Positions 36,488-47,641 of a DNA stretch of 64,000 nt are shown here, in pieces; position 1 is the first letter of the stretch; each line of letters begins with the position of its first letter. Location of the stretch: NCBI RefSeq assembly GCF_001529295.1, contig NZ_LLWK01000030.1, positions 62,001 through 126,000 of the forward strand, written 5' to 3'. The stretch comes from Flavobacterium sp. TAB 87 (GTDB lineage Bacteria; Bacteroidota; Bacteroidia; Flavobacteriales; Flavobacteriaceae). A program made the position numbers and the translations under genes. The notes under the pieces were generated by a model. That model was not told the origin of the DNA, did no database searches, and worked only from the letters and a program-made list of their open reading frames with translations.

Positions 36488-37399
36488 ATGAAAAGAAGAG
36501 AATTTATTGAAAAAACAACTGCAAGCGCAGCGCTTGTTGGTTTAGGTTTGTCACTAAGTAGTTTTGATTCTACAACAACGAAACAGTTAACTATTTTGCA
36601 CACTAATGATGTTCACAGTCATATTGACCCTTTTCCAGCAGATGATCCAAGAAACGCAAATAAGGGCGGTGTTGCGAGAAGAGCTGAATTGATTAAGTCG
36701 ATTCGAAAAGAAAACCCAAACGTACTTTTATTGGATGCAGGTGATATTTTTCAAGGAACTCCGTATTTTAATTATTATGGCGGTGAATTGGAGTTTAAGC
36801 TAATGAGCATGATGCAATACGATGCTTCAACTATTGGAAATCATGATTTTGACAATGGTGTTGATGGTTTGCTTGCACAAATGCCGCATGCAAAATTTGA
36901 TTTTATTTGTTCTAATTACGATTTTACCAACACAGTAATGAACGGATTGGTTAAACCGTATAAAGTGTTTCACAAGCAAGGTCTAAAAATTGGCGTATTT
37001 GGTCTCGGAATTGAATTGGAAGGATTGGTTGACAAGCGCATGTATAAAGAAACAGTTTACAACGATGCTATAGAGATTGCGCAGGATATGGTGGCCATTC
37101 TAAAAAAGCAGGAAAAGTGTGACCTAGTAGTCTGTCTTTCTCACTTAGGATATAAATACAGAAACGATGATCCTAAAATTTGCGACTTAAAATTAGCCGA
37201 ATTAACCGAAGATATTGACATTATTATTGGTGGACATACGCACACATTTCTGGAAAAGCCTGCCATCGTAAAAAACAAAGTTGGAAACGAAGTTTTAGTA
37301 AATCAAGTAGGTTGCTACGGTATCAATTTAGGTCGTATCGATTTTTATTTTGATAGAAACAAGAATAAAATTGCCGAGGGAAAATCAATTGTGGTTTAA
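36488..37399 (+). CDS. 5'-nucleotidase metallophosphatase domain protein (catalytic half)
   Basis: Calcineurin-type metallophosphatase of 303 residues, the N-terminal domain of UshA-type 5'-nucleotidases on its own. Metal ligands are visible in LHTNDVHSHIDPF, LDAGDIFQGTPYF, IGNHDFDNGVDG, VVCLSHLGY and IIGGHTHTF. The N-terminus KRREFIEKTTASAALVGLG looks like a twin-arginine-type signal (KRREF with a long uncharged stretch). It follows the C-terminal-domain gene by 114 bases, the reverse of the order in the fused enzyme. The 3' end overlaps the convergent lysoplasmalogenase gene by 15 bases. Confidence 0.92.
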   Translation: MKRREFIEKTTASAALVGLGLSLSSFDSTTTKQLTILHTNDVHSHIDPFPADDPRNANKGGVARRAELIKSIRKENPNVLLLDAGDIFQGTPYFNYYGGELEFKLMSMMQYDASTIGNHDFDNGVDGLLAQMPHAKFDFICSNYDFTNTVMNGLVKPYKVFHKQGLKIGVFGLGIELEGLVDKRMYKETVYNDAIEIAQDMVAILKKQEKCDLVVCLSHLGYKYRNDDPKICDLKLAELTEDIDIIIGGHTHTFLEKPAIVKNKVGNEVLVNQVGCYGINLGRIDFYFDRNKNKIAEGKSIVV

Positions 37400-38089
37400 A
37401 TCGTCACTTTTTACCTCTTTTTTCTTCAGTAAAAAATAACGTACCATAAAATAATAGGCCAGTGATTGAGTGCTATTTCTGATTATTCTAAAAATTAATA
37501 AGTCATGATAAAATTCGTTAAAAACAAAGAACATATCTGACAAAATAAAACAAATCGCTGTTAACGTTATAAAAAGATGTGCAGCAGTTGGCCTAATAAT
37601 ATGATTAATAAAGCATACACAACTCATTGTGCATAAAACAATACCGTAAACCACATATAATAGAAACATGTCGGTTTGAGTATCATTAATGGTCATTTTT
37701 AAAATGGAAAAAAGTAAAAAGACAACAAAAGAGACCACAATCAAAATAGGAACTACATCTATTTTTCGGACTCTCACTCTTTTAAAGTTTTTTAAAACGT
37801 GGACCAACAGCAGCATATAAACTGCCATAAAACAATACATCGAACCTAAACTTGAATACGCTGGATTTAGAACAATTACTACGTCTCCCACAAAGCAACA
37901 GATAAAAATAACGGCTTGAAACCATGTGATTTTGTATTTGTTACTGATTAAAAAATAAATAAACATCAAGGGCACAGCCATTGATTTCAAATAAATGATC
38001 GGCAATCTGTTTTGAAAGAAAATTTCAAAAATAATCGTTAAAATAATCGTTCCGAAAAACAGTACTAGCGACGGCTGATTGGGTTTCAT
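37385..38089 (-). CDS. YhhN/TMEM86-family lysoplasmalogenase
   Basis: Integral membrane protein of 234 residues with about eight helices, belonging to the YhhN family, whose characterised members hydrolyse the vinyl-ether bond of lysoplasmalogens. Family motifs include AVPLMFIYFLI, GDVVIVLNPAYSSLGSMYCF and FILSDMFFVFNEF with conserved Asp residues in the membrane. Its ATG follows the ligA stop codon directly, so it is translated from the ligA transcript. Its activity here has not been shown; plasmalogens are not general in aerobic flavobacteria. Confidence 0.8.
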   Translation of the reverse strand: MKPNQPSLVLFFGTIILTIIFEIFFQNRLPIIYLKSMAVPLMFIYFLISNKYKITWFQAVIFICCFVGDVVIVLNPAYSSLGSMYCFMAVYMLLLVHVLKNFKRVRVRKIDVVPILIVVSFVVFLLFSILKMTINDTQTDMFLLYVVYGIVLCTMSCVCFINHIIRPTAAHLFITLTAICFILSDMFFVFNEFYHDLLIFRIIRNSTQSLAYYFMVRYFLLKKKEVKSDDLNHN

Positions 38090-40132
<2,043 letters not shown>

Positions 40133-40281
40133 TTAAACAAAAATAACTAAATTAAAATTCTACCACATTGAATTGATCAATCTTTACTCATTATTTTCAA
40201 ACGACTAATTTTGGATTACTTGCTTTAAAACTTTATTAAAACCTAAAAAAAGCACTTTAAGGATTGCTATTGCTTAAGATT

Positions 40282-41175
40282 TTAGTATTTATTGTACCAA
40301 TCAAAATTCTTTTGTAAAATCGATTGTTTTTCTGAACGAACGAATTCCAAAAAAGCTTTGGCAACTGGTGATAATTTTTTTTCTTTCAACCAAATTAATC
40401 TCCATTGTGTCACAATAGGTGTTTTTTTGGCTGGAAGAATAAATACCTGCTCTTGCATTAATTCATTTTGCAAACCAATTAACGGCATTATAGAATAGCC
40501 TAAACCCGCAATAACGGCTTGTTTTACCGCTTCATTGGTAGATAATTCAATCTGTTTTCTTTGTTTTCCTTTACTATCGTTAAAGTACTTTTCCATTGCC
40601 ATTCGTGTCGCAGATCCTTCTTCTCTATAAATAAGTGGTTTATCCTTAGCGCGTTCTGGCTCATTACCCACAAGATATAATTTATTGTCTACCAATAATT
40701 CTTCTTCAATATTTAATTTCTCAGGCAATTGAGAAACCAATGCAAATTCAATCAAATTATTTTTTAAACTTTCAATTACCATGCTTTTATTGGTAACGTC
40801 CAAAACTAAATCTATTCCAGGATTGTTTTCTAAAAAGCCCGACAAGAAAAATGGAATTACATATTTCCCGGTCGATGCCGATGAAATAACCAGTTTTCCC
40901 TTGAGCATTCCTTTGTACTCGATGGTTTTATAGTTAATATTTTCGAGTTCCTCGATCACTCTTTCTGCAATTACAGCAATTTCTTTTCCAAATTCTGTGA
41001 CATATAATTGTCGACCTATAACCTCTGTAAGAGGAATATCAAATTGATCTTGCAAATTTTTCAGTTGAATAGAAACGGCAGGTTGAGTCATAAATAGCTC
41101 TTCTGCAGCTTTGGTAATGCTCAATTTTTGAACAACTTTTAAAAAAATCTGTAATTGGTGAATCGTATAATTCAT
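40282..41175 (-). CDS. LysR-family regulator, divergent from the DAB operon
   Basis: Transcription regulator of 297 residues: N-terminal winged helix (about 1-60, QLQIFLKVVQKLSITKAAEELFMTQPAVSIQLKNL) and a periplasmic-binding-like effector domain (about 90-290). It is encoded back to back with the small protein gene, dabB and dabA, the usual position for a LysR regulator of the operon it controls, and belongs to the same broad group as CbbR/CmpR regulators of carbon uptake. The effector is unknown. The intergenic region of 100 bases holds a dyad. Confidence 0.92.
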   Translation of the reverse strand: MNYTIHQLQIFLKVVQKLSITKAAEELFMTQPAVSIQLKNLQDQFDIPLTEVIGRQLYVTEFGKEIAVIAERVIEELENINYKTIEYKGMLKGKLVISSASTGKYVIPFFLSGFLENNPGIDLVLDVTNKSMVIESLKNNLIEFALVSQLPEKLNIEEELLVDNKLYLVGNEPERAKDKPLIYREEGSATRMAMEKYFNDSKGKQRKQIELSTNEAVKQAVIAGLGYSIMPLIGLQNELMQEQVFILPAKKTPIVTQWRLIWLKEKKLSPVAKAFLEFVRSEKQSILQKNFDWYNKY

Positions 41176-41178
41176 AAA

Positions 41179-41218
41179 ATATTTTTATACATAACATAAC
41201 AAATATAAATAAAAATAT
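41179..41218. promoter_or_regulatory. Dyad between the LysR and DAB genes
   Basis: ATATTTTTAT (41179-41188) and ATAAAAATAT (41209-41218) form a perfect 10-base inverted repeat with a 20-base spacer, next to the LysR start. For the plus strand a near-consensus GACCTTTG (41234-41241; TAnnTTTG with one change) lies 34 bases before the first gene. The repeat is only A and T, so chance is a real possibility. Confidence 0.35.
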
Positions 41219-41275
41219 ATAATCACTATCCATGACCTTTGTAAAAAAAAATAGTCACAATTTAAAATTTTCGAA

Positions 41276-41581
41276 ATGGAACAAAAAACAAACGAGAACA
41301 AAATTACATTCGATTTAATCAATGGAACTTTTTTGCCGCAAGAAACAATGGAGATTATCAATCACATTATTCAGAAAAAAATTGACTTTCATGAAATTCG
41401 GAATTTTAGTGAACTCATCCGTTTTGGAATTAGTAACGAAAATTCCCCACAAAGAATCGCTACACTAGCATCTCATCGAAAAGCATTAAACCGCTATCTA
41501 AAAAACGCAAAAGCTTCTAATGAGCTTTTAGATATCAAAGCTACAATATCAATTGTACCGAGTTCAATAATTACACTTTAA
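41276..41581 (+). CDS. Small protein of unknown function, first gene of the DAB operon
   Basis: Protein of 101 residues with no signal peptide or membrane helix; mostly helical and rich in Asn, Lys and Ile. It starts with a short polar tail, then ITFDLINGTFLPQETMEII, a helix, HEIRNFSELIRFG, and a helical stretch rich in Lys, Arg and Asn (ASHRKALNRYLKNAKASNE). I do not recognise a characterised family, although similar small proteins occur in other Bacteroidota. It lies 11 bases before dabB and opposite the LysR gene, so it is almost certainly co-expressed with the bicarbonate system. It may be an accessory or regulatory subunit; that is inference. Confidence 0.8.
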   Translation: MEQKTNENKITFDLINGTFLPQETMEIINHIIQKKIDFHEIRNFSELIRFGISNENSPQRIATLASHRKALNRYLKNAKASNELLDIKATISIVPSSIITL

Positions 41582-41592
41582 AATAATAAATC

Positions 41593-43167
41593 ATGTCTGA
41601 AAATATACTTCTATCCTTACTTCTCTTTTCTCCCTTATTTTTTTTCATCATTGCATTGCTAAGTGCTTTTCCCTATTTTGGTACTCCTAATTTTTTAAAG
41701 AAAACCACAAATACTGCCGCGTTATTTTACTTTCTAATTTCAATTTATTCTGTTGTTTTAGTTTACCAAAACGGATTAATGCAAACTGATTTTATTGGAT
41801 ATAATTCTATTGGCATAAGTTTTAGATTAGATTCAATCGCAGCTTGTATGTTTGTGATGGTTGGTTTTTTAAGTTATGTAATTGTAAAATTTAGCAACAA
41901 TTATCTTGATGGGGATAAAAATCAAGGATTATTCTTCGCCCGTTTAGCAGCAACTATTGGTGCCGTTCAATTATTAATTATTTCAGGGAACATCGGTATT
42001 TTATTTATATCGTGGGTATTAACTAGTGTGTTTTTAAACAGACTATTACTATATTATCCAGACCGAGTTTTAGCCAAAATTGCTGCTCACAAAAAATTTC
42101 TTGTAGCTAGGTTAGCAGACCTCGCTCTCTTTGTTGGTTTAGCATTATTGTATGACACTTTTAAAACTGGAAATTTAGAAGAGCTTTTTCAACAAACGAA
42201 ACCACTTGCAATAAACCAAATGACTCCTCTTACTATTGGATGCGCCGCATGTTTACTAGTAATCGCAGCTTTGTTTAAATCGGCACAATTTCCTACTCAT
42301 GGTTGGCTCACTGAAGTTATGGAAACACCCACTCCAGTTTCGGCAATATTGCATGCAGGTTTACTTAATGCTGGTCCTTTTTTAGTAATACGAATGGCTT
42401 TTATAATTGAAACCTCACAATTCGCAAGCATTCTATTAATAGTTATTGGTGGCTTTACTGCTCTTTTTGCATCGAGTGTGTATTTAACTCAAACATCCAT
42501 AAAAACAGCACTTGTATACTCTAGCGTAGCCCACATGGGCTTTAGTCTTTTTCTTTGCGGAATTGGTTTTTACTCTGCCGCAATGCTACACATGGTTGCA
42601 CACTCCTTTTATAAAGCGCATGCTTTTTTATCCTCTGGAAATTTATTTGAAAATGATCCAAAGAAAAATAATACCCAAATTGACCGAAGTTTAACTCAAA
42701 TTATCCTGGTTTATTTGTCTTGCCTTGCGTTAATTACCGTTCTTTTAGAATCTATAAAAACTAATTATCAAGCAAGTACTGCAGTTTTAATTTTGACTGG
42801 CATCGTACTCTTGGGGTTGAGCAAATTAATTCTTGACGCATTTATACGCAAACATTCTATACAATTAATCTTTATAACAGCAATAACTGCTGGTTTTATT
42901 TGGATCGCTTTTCATTATGGAGAGTTTTTCGCTCAGACCATATTCTCCGATGACCTTCCTATAGCTACTGCTTTAAATTGGATGCAAATAATAGCAGCAA
43001 CACTAATACTATCAGGTTTTGTGGCTGCAGTATTTCTTCAGTCGATTACTCCATTACTTCAAAAGAATGAAAATTATATACGCTTTTCAGTACATCTAAA
43101 AAATGGCTTTTACACTAATACTGTATTTGACAAATTGGTTGGTGCGCTCAACTCCACTAAAAATTAA
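41593..43167 (+). CDS. dabB: DabB, proton-conducting membrane subunit of the DAB inorganic-carbon system
   Basis: NuoL/MrpA-like membrane protein of 524 residues with about 13-14 helices. The antiporter-type core shows the conserved Lys and His positions: AALFKSAQFPTHGWLTEVMETPTPVS and SILHAG-type motif (SAILHAGLLNAG), and later LHMVAHSFYKAHAFLSSG. Paired with DabA, such proteins couple cation (H+ or Na+) flow to CO2 hydration and so accumulate bicarbonate inside the cell. It lies directly before dabA (51 bases). Its genes are not part of a respiratory complex I cluster, which supports this reading. Confidence 0.9.
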   Translation: MSENILLSLLLFSPLFFFIIALLSAFPYFGTPNFLKKTTNTAALFYFLISIYSVVLVYQNGLMQTDFIGYNSIGISFRLDSIAACMFVMVGFLSYVIVKFSNNYLDGDKNQGLFFARLAATIGAVQLLIISGNIGILFISWVLTSVFLNRLLLYYPDRVLAKIAAHKKFLVARLADLALFVGLALLYDTFKTGNLEELFQQTKPLAINQMTPLTIGCAACLLVIAALFKSAQFPTHGWLTEVMETPTPVSAILHAGLLNAGPFLVIRMAFIIETSQFASILLIVIGGFTALFASSVYLTQTSIKTALVYSSVAHMGFSLFLCGIGFYSAAMLHMVAHSFYKAHAFLSSGNLFENDPKKNNTQIDRSLTQIILVYLSCLALITVLLESIKTNYQASTAVLILTGIVLLGLSKLILDAFIRKHSIQLIFITAITAGFIWIAFHYGEFFAQTIFSDDLPIATALNWMQIIAATLILSGFVAAVFLQSITPLLQKNENYIRFSVHLKNGFYTNTVFDKLVGALNSTKN

Positions 43168-43218
43168 TAGCAAAGTCCTAAATAAAACAACGATTAACCA
43201 AACCTTAAAAAGAAAAAA

Positions 43219-45681
43219 ATGCAAACAATCGAAGAAACTTTGACGAGTATTCCCGCTATTCAAAATATTACCTTAGATCAAATAATTGCTGAAGCTTGTC
43301 AAAGAATAGCGCCTTTATGGTCGCTTGAAAATTTTGTAGCCGTCAATCCATATCTCGGAAATGTAGATAAAAAATTCTCAATTGTCGCTCAAGAGCTTTC
43401 CTATCTCGCCAACATAGACTCTACAATGCCCATTAATTTTTATTTGGATAAAATAGAAAAAAAAGAAATAGTATTAAAAGACGTTGAAAAAGCGTTACAA
43501 AGCAGCAATGCAAATCAGTATAAAAATGCAGAAATATTTTTAGAAAATTTATATAGATCTTCCTCTAAAAAATCTGTTTTACCTTCTATTGCAACCGCTA
43601 TCCAACTAGTTAGTCAAACAACCAATGTCGAATGGGAACGATTTGCGATCCAAAGAATTTCTTTGTGGTGTGCCTCTTACTTCGACAACGGACAAGCGCA
43701 ACTAAGTAGCTTAACTAAAAACAAGAACTTATTTACCTCCTGGAAAAGAGAAGCCTTAATTGATAAAACGCCAGAAATTGCAGGTTTAAAAAGTTTTAGA
43801 AAACAGCTACAAAACCTACCAGATCAACCAACAGAGACCATTGAATATGTACTAAATGAATTCGGATTAAAAAGTACAGCTGCTTCTTACTACTTGCAAC
43901 GCCTACTTTTAAGCTTAAACGGTTGGGCTGGTTTTGCTGCTAGAATTGATTATGATGCAAAATTAGATTCGAAAGAATCAAATCAAGTAACCCAATTATT
44001 AGCAGTATTAGTAAGCTGGGAATTATGTACCTATTTATCTTTAAAAAATGAAAATTTAGAAGATAAATGGAAACAAAATAAACTGAATCTTGCGAGTATT
44101 AAAGAAGAAGCTATTATCGATGGAACAGTGGCGAATACAATACTATTGCAAGAAGCCTTTAATTTTTCGGAACAAAGAAAGATAATTAGTGTAATTAATG
44201 CTACAAAAACTACAGTTGAAACCGAGAAAGAAAAAGAAGTTCAAGCCATTTTTTGTATTGACGTACGATCCGAAATATTTAGAAGAAATTTAGAAAAGAC
44301 AGATAGCAAAATTCAGACATTTGGTTTTGCTGGATTCTTTGGCTTTCCCGTAAATCTTTTGCCACTTGGAAAAGATAAAACCAAAGCGCAAACTCCAGTG
44401 TTAATTAAACCACAACTCACTGTTTTTGAAAAAATAAAAGAAAACAACACTAATAACAAAACAGTAAAGCGATTAAAAATAAAACAAGAGATTGCAAGTT
44501 TATGGAAAACATTTAAATCAGGAGCCGTTAGTTGCTTCGTCTTTGTCAGTCCGCTTGGTTTGCTTTACATTCCAAAATTAATTTTTGAAACCTTCAAATT
44601 ATCTCATTTCGCTAAAGGATTTTTTTCAGGACGAAGTAGAAAATTGACTGTAATTAGTTTGCAAGACAATTCAAAAATTCAAACAAATCTCGGCATTTCG
44701 TTAGATACACAAGTTGAAATGGCTAAAAACGCGTTAACGGCGATGTCTCTCACTGAAAACTTTGGAAAATTAGTACTATTAGTTGGTCATGGATCGAGTA
44801 CAACAAATAATCCATACGGATCTGCCTTGCACTGTGGTGCTTGTGGTGGTCATACGGGAGAAGCGAATGCAAAGGTTGCCGCAAGCGTCTTCAATAATCA
44901 ATACGTAAGATCACAGTTAAAAAAGTCAAATATAAACATTCCTGAAAGCACTGTGTTTGTAGCTTGTCTGCACAATACAACGACTGATCAAATTTCAATA
45001 TTTAATGAGGACGATTTGAGCAGCAGTCATGAGCAATTATTTAAATCATTAAAAACTAATTTACAAACAGCAACTGGAGTAACTCGTACAGAACGTGCCA
45101 TCAGAATGTCAACCGAAAACAAAAATGTTACTCAAAGAAGTAGAGACTGGTCTCAAGTTCGTCCCGAATGGGGATTGGCTGGTTGCTCTGCTTTCTTGAT
45201 CGGTAAACAGCAAAGAACAAAAAATCTAAACCTAAATGGTAAAGTTTTTTTACACACGTACGACTGTGAAAAAGATACTGAAAACAAAATACTTCAGGCG
45301 ATTATGACTGCTCCAATGGTCGTAACGAGCTGGATTAGTTTACAATATTACGCCTCCACCGTAGATAATAAAAAACTAGGATCTGGAAACAAAACCTTAC
45401 ACAACATTACTGCAGGAATAGGTGTAATCGAAGGATTTAGCGGAGATCTAAGAACTGGTTTACCAATGCAATCTATAAGTGACGGCAATTATTTGCAACA
45501 TAATCCAACAATTTTAAACGTGATAATAGAAGCAAAAATAGAATCTCTTAACCAAGTAATTGAACAGAATAAATTGGTCCGTAATTTGGTTGATAATGGC
45601 TGGCTTAAATTACTACAAATGAATGAAGACGGTAAAATTAGTAATAGATATACCGGTAATTTAAATTGGGAAACGATATAA
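43219..45681 (+). CDS. dabA: DabA, zinc carbonic-anhydrase-like subunit (DUF2309) of the DAB system
   Basis: Cytoplasmic/peripheral subunit of 820 residues of the UPF0753/DUF2309 family. The beta-carbonic-anhydrase-like zinc set is present: Cys346 and Asp348 (FCIDVRSE), His524 (LVGHGSS) and Cys539 (ALHCGACGGHTGEA). These match the positions known to be needed in characterised DabA proteins. Also visible are AVNPYLG near the N-terminus and ARDW-like SRDWSQVRPEWGLAGCSAF. The complex is thought to hydrate CO2 unidirectionally using energy from the cation gradient. A bidirectional terminator follows. Confidence 0.93.
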   Translation: MQTIEETLTSIPAIQNITLDQIIAEACQRIAPLWSLENFVAVNPYLGNVDKKFSIVAQELSYLANIDSTMPINFYLDKIEKKEIVLKDVEKALQSSNANQYKNAEIFLENLYRSSSKKSVLPSIATAIQLVSQTTNVEWERFAIQRISLWCASYFDNGQAQLSSLTKNKNLFTSWKREALIDKTPEIAGLKSFRKQLQNLPDQPTETIEYVLNEFGLKSTAASYYLQRLLLSLNGWAGFAARIDYDAKLDSKESNQVTQLLAVLVSWELCTYLSLKNENLEDKWKQNKLNLASIKEEAIIDGTVANTILLQEAFNFSEQRKIISVINATKTTVETEKEKEVQAIFCIDVRSEIFRRNLEKTDSKIQTFGFAGFFGFPVNLLPLGKDKTKAQTPVLIKPQLTVFEKIKENNTNNKTVKRLKIKQEIASLWKTFKSGAVSCFVFVSPLGLLYIPKLIFETFKLSHFAKGFFSGRSRKLTVISLQDNSKIQTNLGISLDTQVEMAKNALTAMSLTENFGKLVLLVGHGSSTTNNPYGSALHCGACGGHTGEANAKVAASVFNNQYVRSQLKKSNINIPESTVFVACLHNTTTDQISIFNEDDLSSSHEQLFKSLKTNLQTATGVTRTERAIRMSTENKNVTQRSRDWSQVRPEWGLAGCSAFLIGKQQRTKNLNLNGKVFLHTYDCEKDTENKILQAIMTAPMVVTSWISLQYYASTVDNKKLGSGNKTLHNITAGIGVIEGFSGDLRTGLPMQSISDGNYLQHNPTILNVIIEAKIESLNQVIEQNKLVRNLVDNGWLKLLQMNEDGKISNRYTGNLNWETI

Positions 45682-45693
45682 AATATCACTATA

Positions 45694-45729
45694 AAAAAGA
45701 CCGTATTTGAATTCAAAAACGGTCTTTTT
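45694..45729. terminator. Bidirectional terminator between dabA and the DUF6495 gene
   Basis: 11-bp stem AAAAAGACCGT / ACGGTCTTTTT, extended by TTTGA/TCAAA after one A/A mismatch. T tracts occur on both strands, which suits the convergent genes. Confidence 0.85.
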
Positions 45730-45740
45730 AATTTAAATAT

Positions 45741-46214
45741 TTATGATTCTACGATCGTATTAATCTGAGTAAACAACTTACCATCGGTTAAAAAAGCACC
45801 TTGTTGAATCAGTTGAAAAATAGAATTATTGCGTTCTTCAGTAAAGACTTTTTTACCAATCTTCATTTCTATAGTATCCGTAAACATATTGTCGCTTAAC
45901 CATTGTAAACCTTCCTTCGTTAGAAAATCAACTTCTGGAACCAAAGATTTCAATACAATCGATTTTATGTCGGTTTCAAAACACTCAAATAAAAAAATGT
46001 GATTCTTTGAAAAGTGCTCTAAAAACTGTGCTCTCGAAAGTACTCCTTCCCAAACTAAATCAGAGAAAACATCTAATTCCTGTTCAGCAACTTCGGGTTT
46101 ATTTTCTTTTATAGAATCCCATTCACCCTTATCAATGGATTGACTTGCTAAAAAAGTAGCAAATTCAGTATGTAATTCATCAAATTGTTCTTTTGTAAGT
46201 CTTGCGTATTTCAT
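45741..46214 (-). CDS. DUF6495 protein of unknown function
   Basis: Acidic cytoplasmic protein of 157 residues with no signal or membrane helix. It fits the DUF6495 family of Flavobacteriia. Features are an N-terminal YARLTKEQFDELHTEFATFLASQ and an Asp/Glu-rich middle; the C-terminal half predicts as helices. It lies downstream of the rplI gene on the same strand but is separated from it by a good terminator, so it probably has its own promoter. Function unknown. Confidence 0.8.
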   Translation of the reverse strand: MKYARLTKEQFDELHTEFATFLASQSIDKGEWDSIKENKPEVAEQELDVFSDLVWEGVLSRAQFLEHFSKNHIFLFECFETDIKSIVLKSLVPEVDFLTKEGLQWLSDNMFTDTIEMKIGKKVFTEERNNSIFQLIQQGAFLTDGKLFTQINTIVES

Positions 46215-46260
46215 TGTGAAAAATTTTATTAATAGAAATCAAATTTCTAAAAAAAAGTAC

Positions 46261-46290
46261 AAAAAAAATCCCGACATACATCGGGATTTC
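46261..46290 (-). terminator. Terminator of the rpsF-rpsR-rplI operon
   Basis: Perfect 9-bp stem AAATCCCGA / TCGGGATTT with a six-base loop (46275-46280), followed on the minus strand by eight T residues. Confidence 0.9.
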
Positions 46291-46312
46291 ATTATATAAA
46301 CTAAAATTACTA

Positions 46313-46750
46313 CTATTCAGCAACAATTTCGTAAGGTAATTCAACTATTACATCTCTGTGTAAACGTACGTTTGCAGTATATTTACCTGTACGTTTAACG
46401 ATTCCGCTTGTGATGAATTTTCTATCAATTTCTTGTCCACCTTTTGCTAAAGCTGCAGCGATATCAATATTCGTGATTGAACCGAATAATTTTTCTCCAC
46501 CTGCTTTTGCAGTGATCTTAATTTCGATAGCTTTAATTGCTTCAGCTATTTTCTTAGCATCATCAACAATTTTTGCTTCTTTGTGCGCTCTTTGTTTTAG
46601 GTTTTCAGCCAATACTTTCTTTGCAGAAGGTGTTGCCATATGAGCAAATCCTTGTGGTATTAAAAAGTTACGTCCGTAACCGTTTTTAACATTAACCACA
46701 TCGTCTTTAAACCCTAAGTTTTGAACGTCTTGTTTTAAAATAAGTTCCAT
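46313..46750 (-). CDS. rplI: Ribosomal protein bL9
   Basis: Large-subunit protein of 145 residues (usual 147-150). The N-terminal rRNA-binding domain (LILKQDVQNLGFKDDVVNVK, NGYGRNFLIPQGFA) is joined by a long helix to the C-terminal domain (KLFGSITNIDIAAAL). Third gene of the ribosomal operon, 66 bases after rpsR. Confidence 0.97.
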   Translation of the reverse strand: MELILKQDVQNLGFKDDVVNVKNGYGRNFLIPQGFAHMATPSAKKVLAENLKQRAHKEAKIVDDAKKIAEAIKAIEIKITAKAGGEKLFGSITNIDIAAALAKGGQEIDRKFITSGIVKRTGKYTANVRLHRDVIVELPYEIVAE

Positions 46751-46816
46751 GTTGTTGTCCTTTTTTATAGAAGTTAGGTTTCATCTTTCAGAAAACCAAC
46801 AACCAATTAGTATTGA

Positions 46817-47113
46817 TTATTTTAATAAATCCGCCACGTATGGCATTAAAGCTAAGTGACGTGCTCTTTTTACAGCCACAGAAACTTTTCTTTGGTATTT
46901 CAATGAAGTACCTGTTAAACGACGAGGAAGAATTTTTCCTTGCTCATTTACAAACTTCAATAAGAAATCAGCATCTTTAAAATCGATGTATTTGATTCCA
47001 GATTTTTTGAAACGACAATATTTCTTTTGTTTGTTAGTCTCTATATTTAAAGGAGTAAGATATCTGATATCTCCGTCTTTTTTTCCTTTTGCAGATTGTT
47101 CTATTGATGCCAT
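46817..47113 (-). CDS. rpsR: Ribosomal protein bS18
   Basis: Small-subunit protein of 98 residues, with a longer N-terminus than in E. coli (75). Core motifs [35 protein letters not shown] and [11 protein letters not shown] are typical. The single Cys in KYCRF is kept. It starts five bases after rpsF stops. Confidence 0.97.
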   Translation of the reverse strand: MASIEQSAKGKKDGDIRYLTPLNIETNKQKKYCRFKKSGIKYIDFKDADFLLKFVNEQGKILPRRLTGTSLKYQRKVSVAVKRARHLALMPYVADLLK

Positions 47114-47118
47114 ACTAA

Positions 47119-47460
47119 TTAAGCTTTTTGAGATTTAAGTTTTACTCTTCTTCTTTCCGCCCAAGAAATAGCGTGTTTATCTAAACTTACAGTTAAGAAA
47201 CGCATAATTCTTTCGTCACGTCTAAATTCAGTTTCAAAAGCGATTAAAACTTCTCCTGATACTTTAAATTCAAATAAGTGATAAAAACCACTTTTTTTGT
47301 TCTGGATTTCGTAAGCCATTTTTTTCAGACCCCAATCCTCTTTAGATACCATTTCAGCTCCTCTACTAGTAAGAAAATCTTCAAATTTGCTTACTGTTTC
47401 CTTTACCTGAACTTCAGATAAAACGGGATTTAAAATGAAAACAGTTTCATAATGATTCAT
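47119..47460 (-). CDS. rpsF: Ribosomal protein bS6
   Basis: Small-subunit protein of 113 residues. [20 protein letters not shown], the [21 protein letters not shown] sheet region and [16 protein letters not shown] are typical of bS6. First gene of the rpsF-rpsR-rplI operon; a -7 promoter element lies 31 bases before the start. bS6 and bS18 form a dimer in the ribosome. Confidence 0.97.
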   Translation of the reverse strand: MNHYETVFILNPVLSEVQVKETVSKFEDFLTSRGAEMVSKEDWGLKKMAYEIQNKKSGFYHLFEFKVSGEVLIAFETEFRRDERIMRFLTVSLDKHAISWAERRRVKLKSQKA

Positions 47461-47490
47461 AAATAATGTATTTATTTGTTAATTTGGCTG

Positions 47491-47498
47491 CAAAAGTA
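47491..47498 (-). promoter_or_regulatory. -7 element of the rpsF operon
   Basis: The minus strand reads TACTTTTG, an exact TAnnTTTG match, followed by GCAGCC and a short AT-rich leader of about 25 bases. The leader looks too short for the S6:S18 autoregulatory RNA known in other phyla. Confidence 0.6.
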
Positions 47499-47641
47499 AT
47501 AATAAATTTTATATAAACCACTATCAAATAAGAATTATTCGATGAAATACGAAATAAAGCCGACAAAAATTTCTCTTTTAAATTTTAAACATTATATTTA
47601 CATGTAATTATCCTATTTAATTACTAGCTTAAATTAATCAT

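Noticed and set aside
41593..43167. DabB as a stray complex I (NuoL) or Mrp antiporter subunit
   Set aside because: No other nuo or mrp genes are nearby and the gene is directly followed by dabA, the specific partner.
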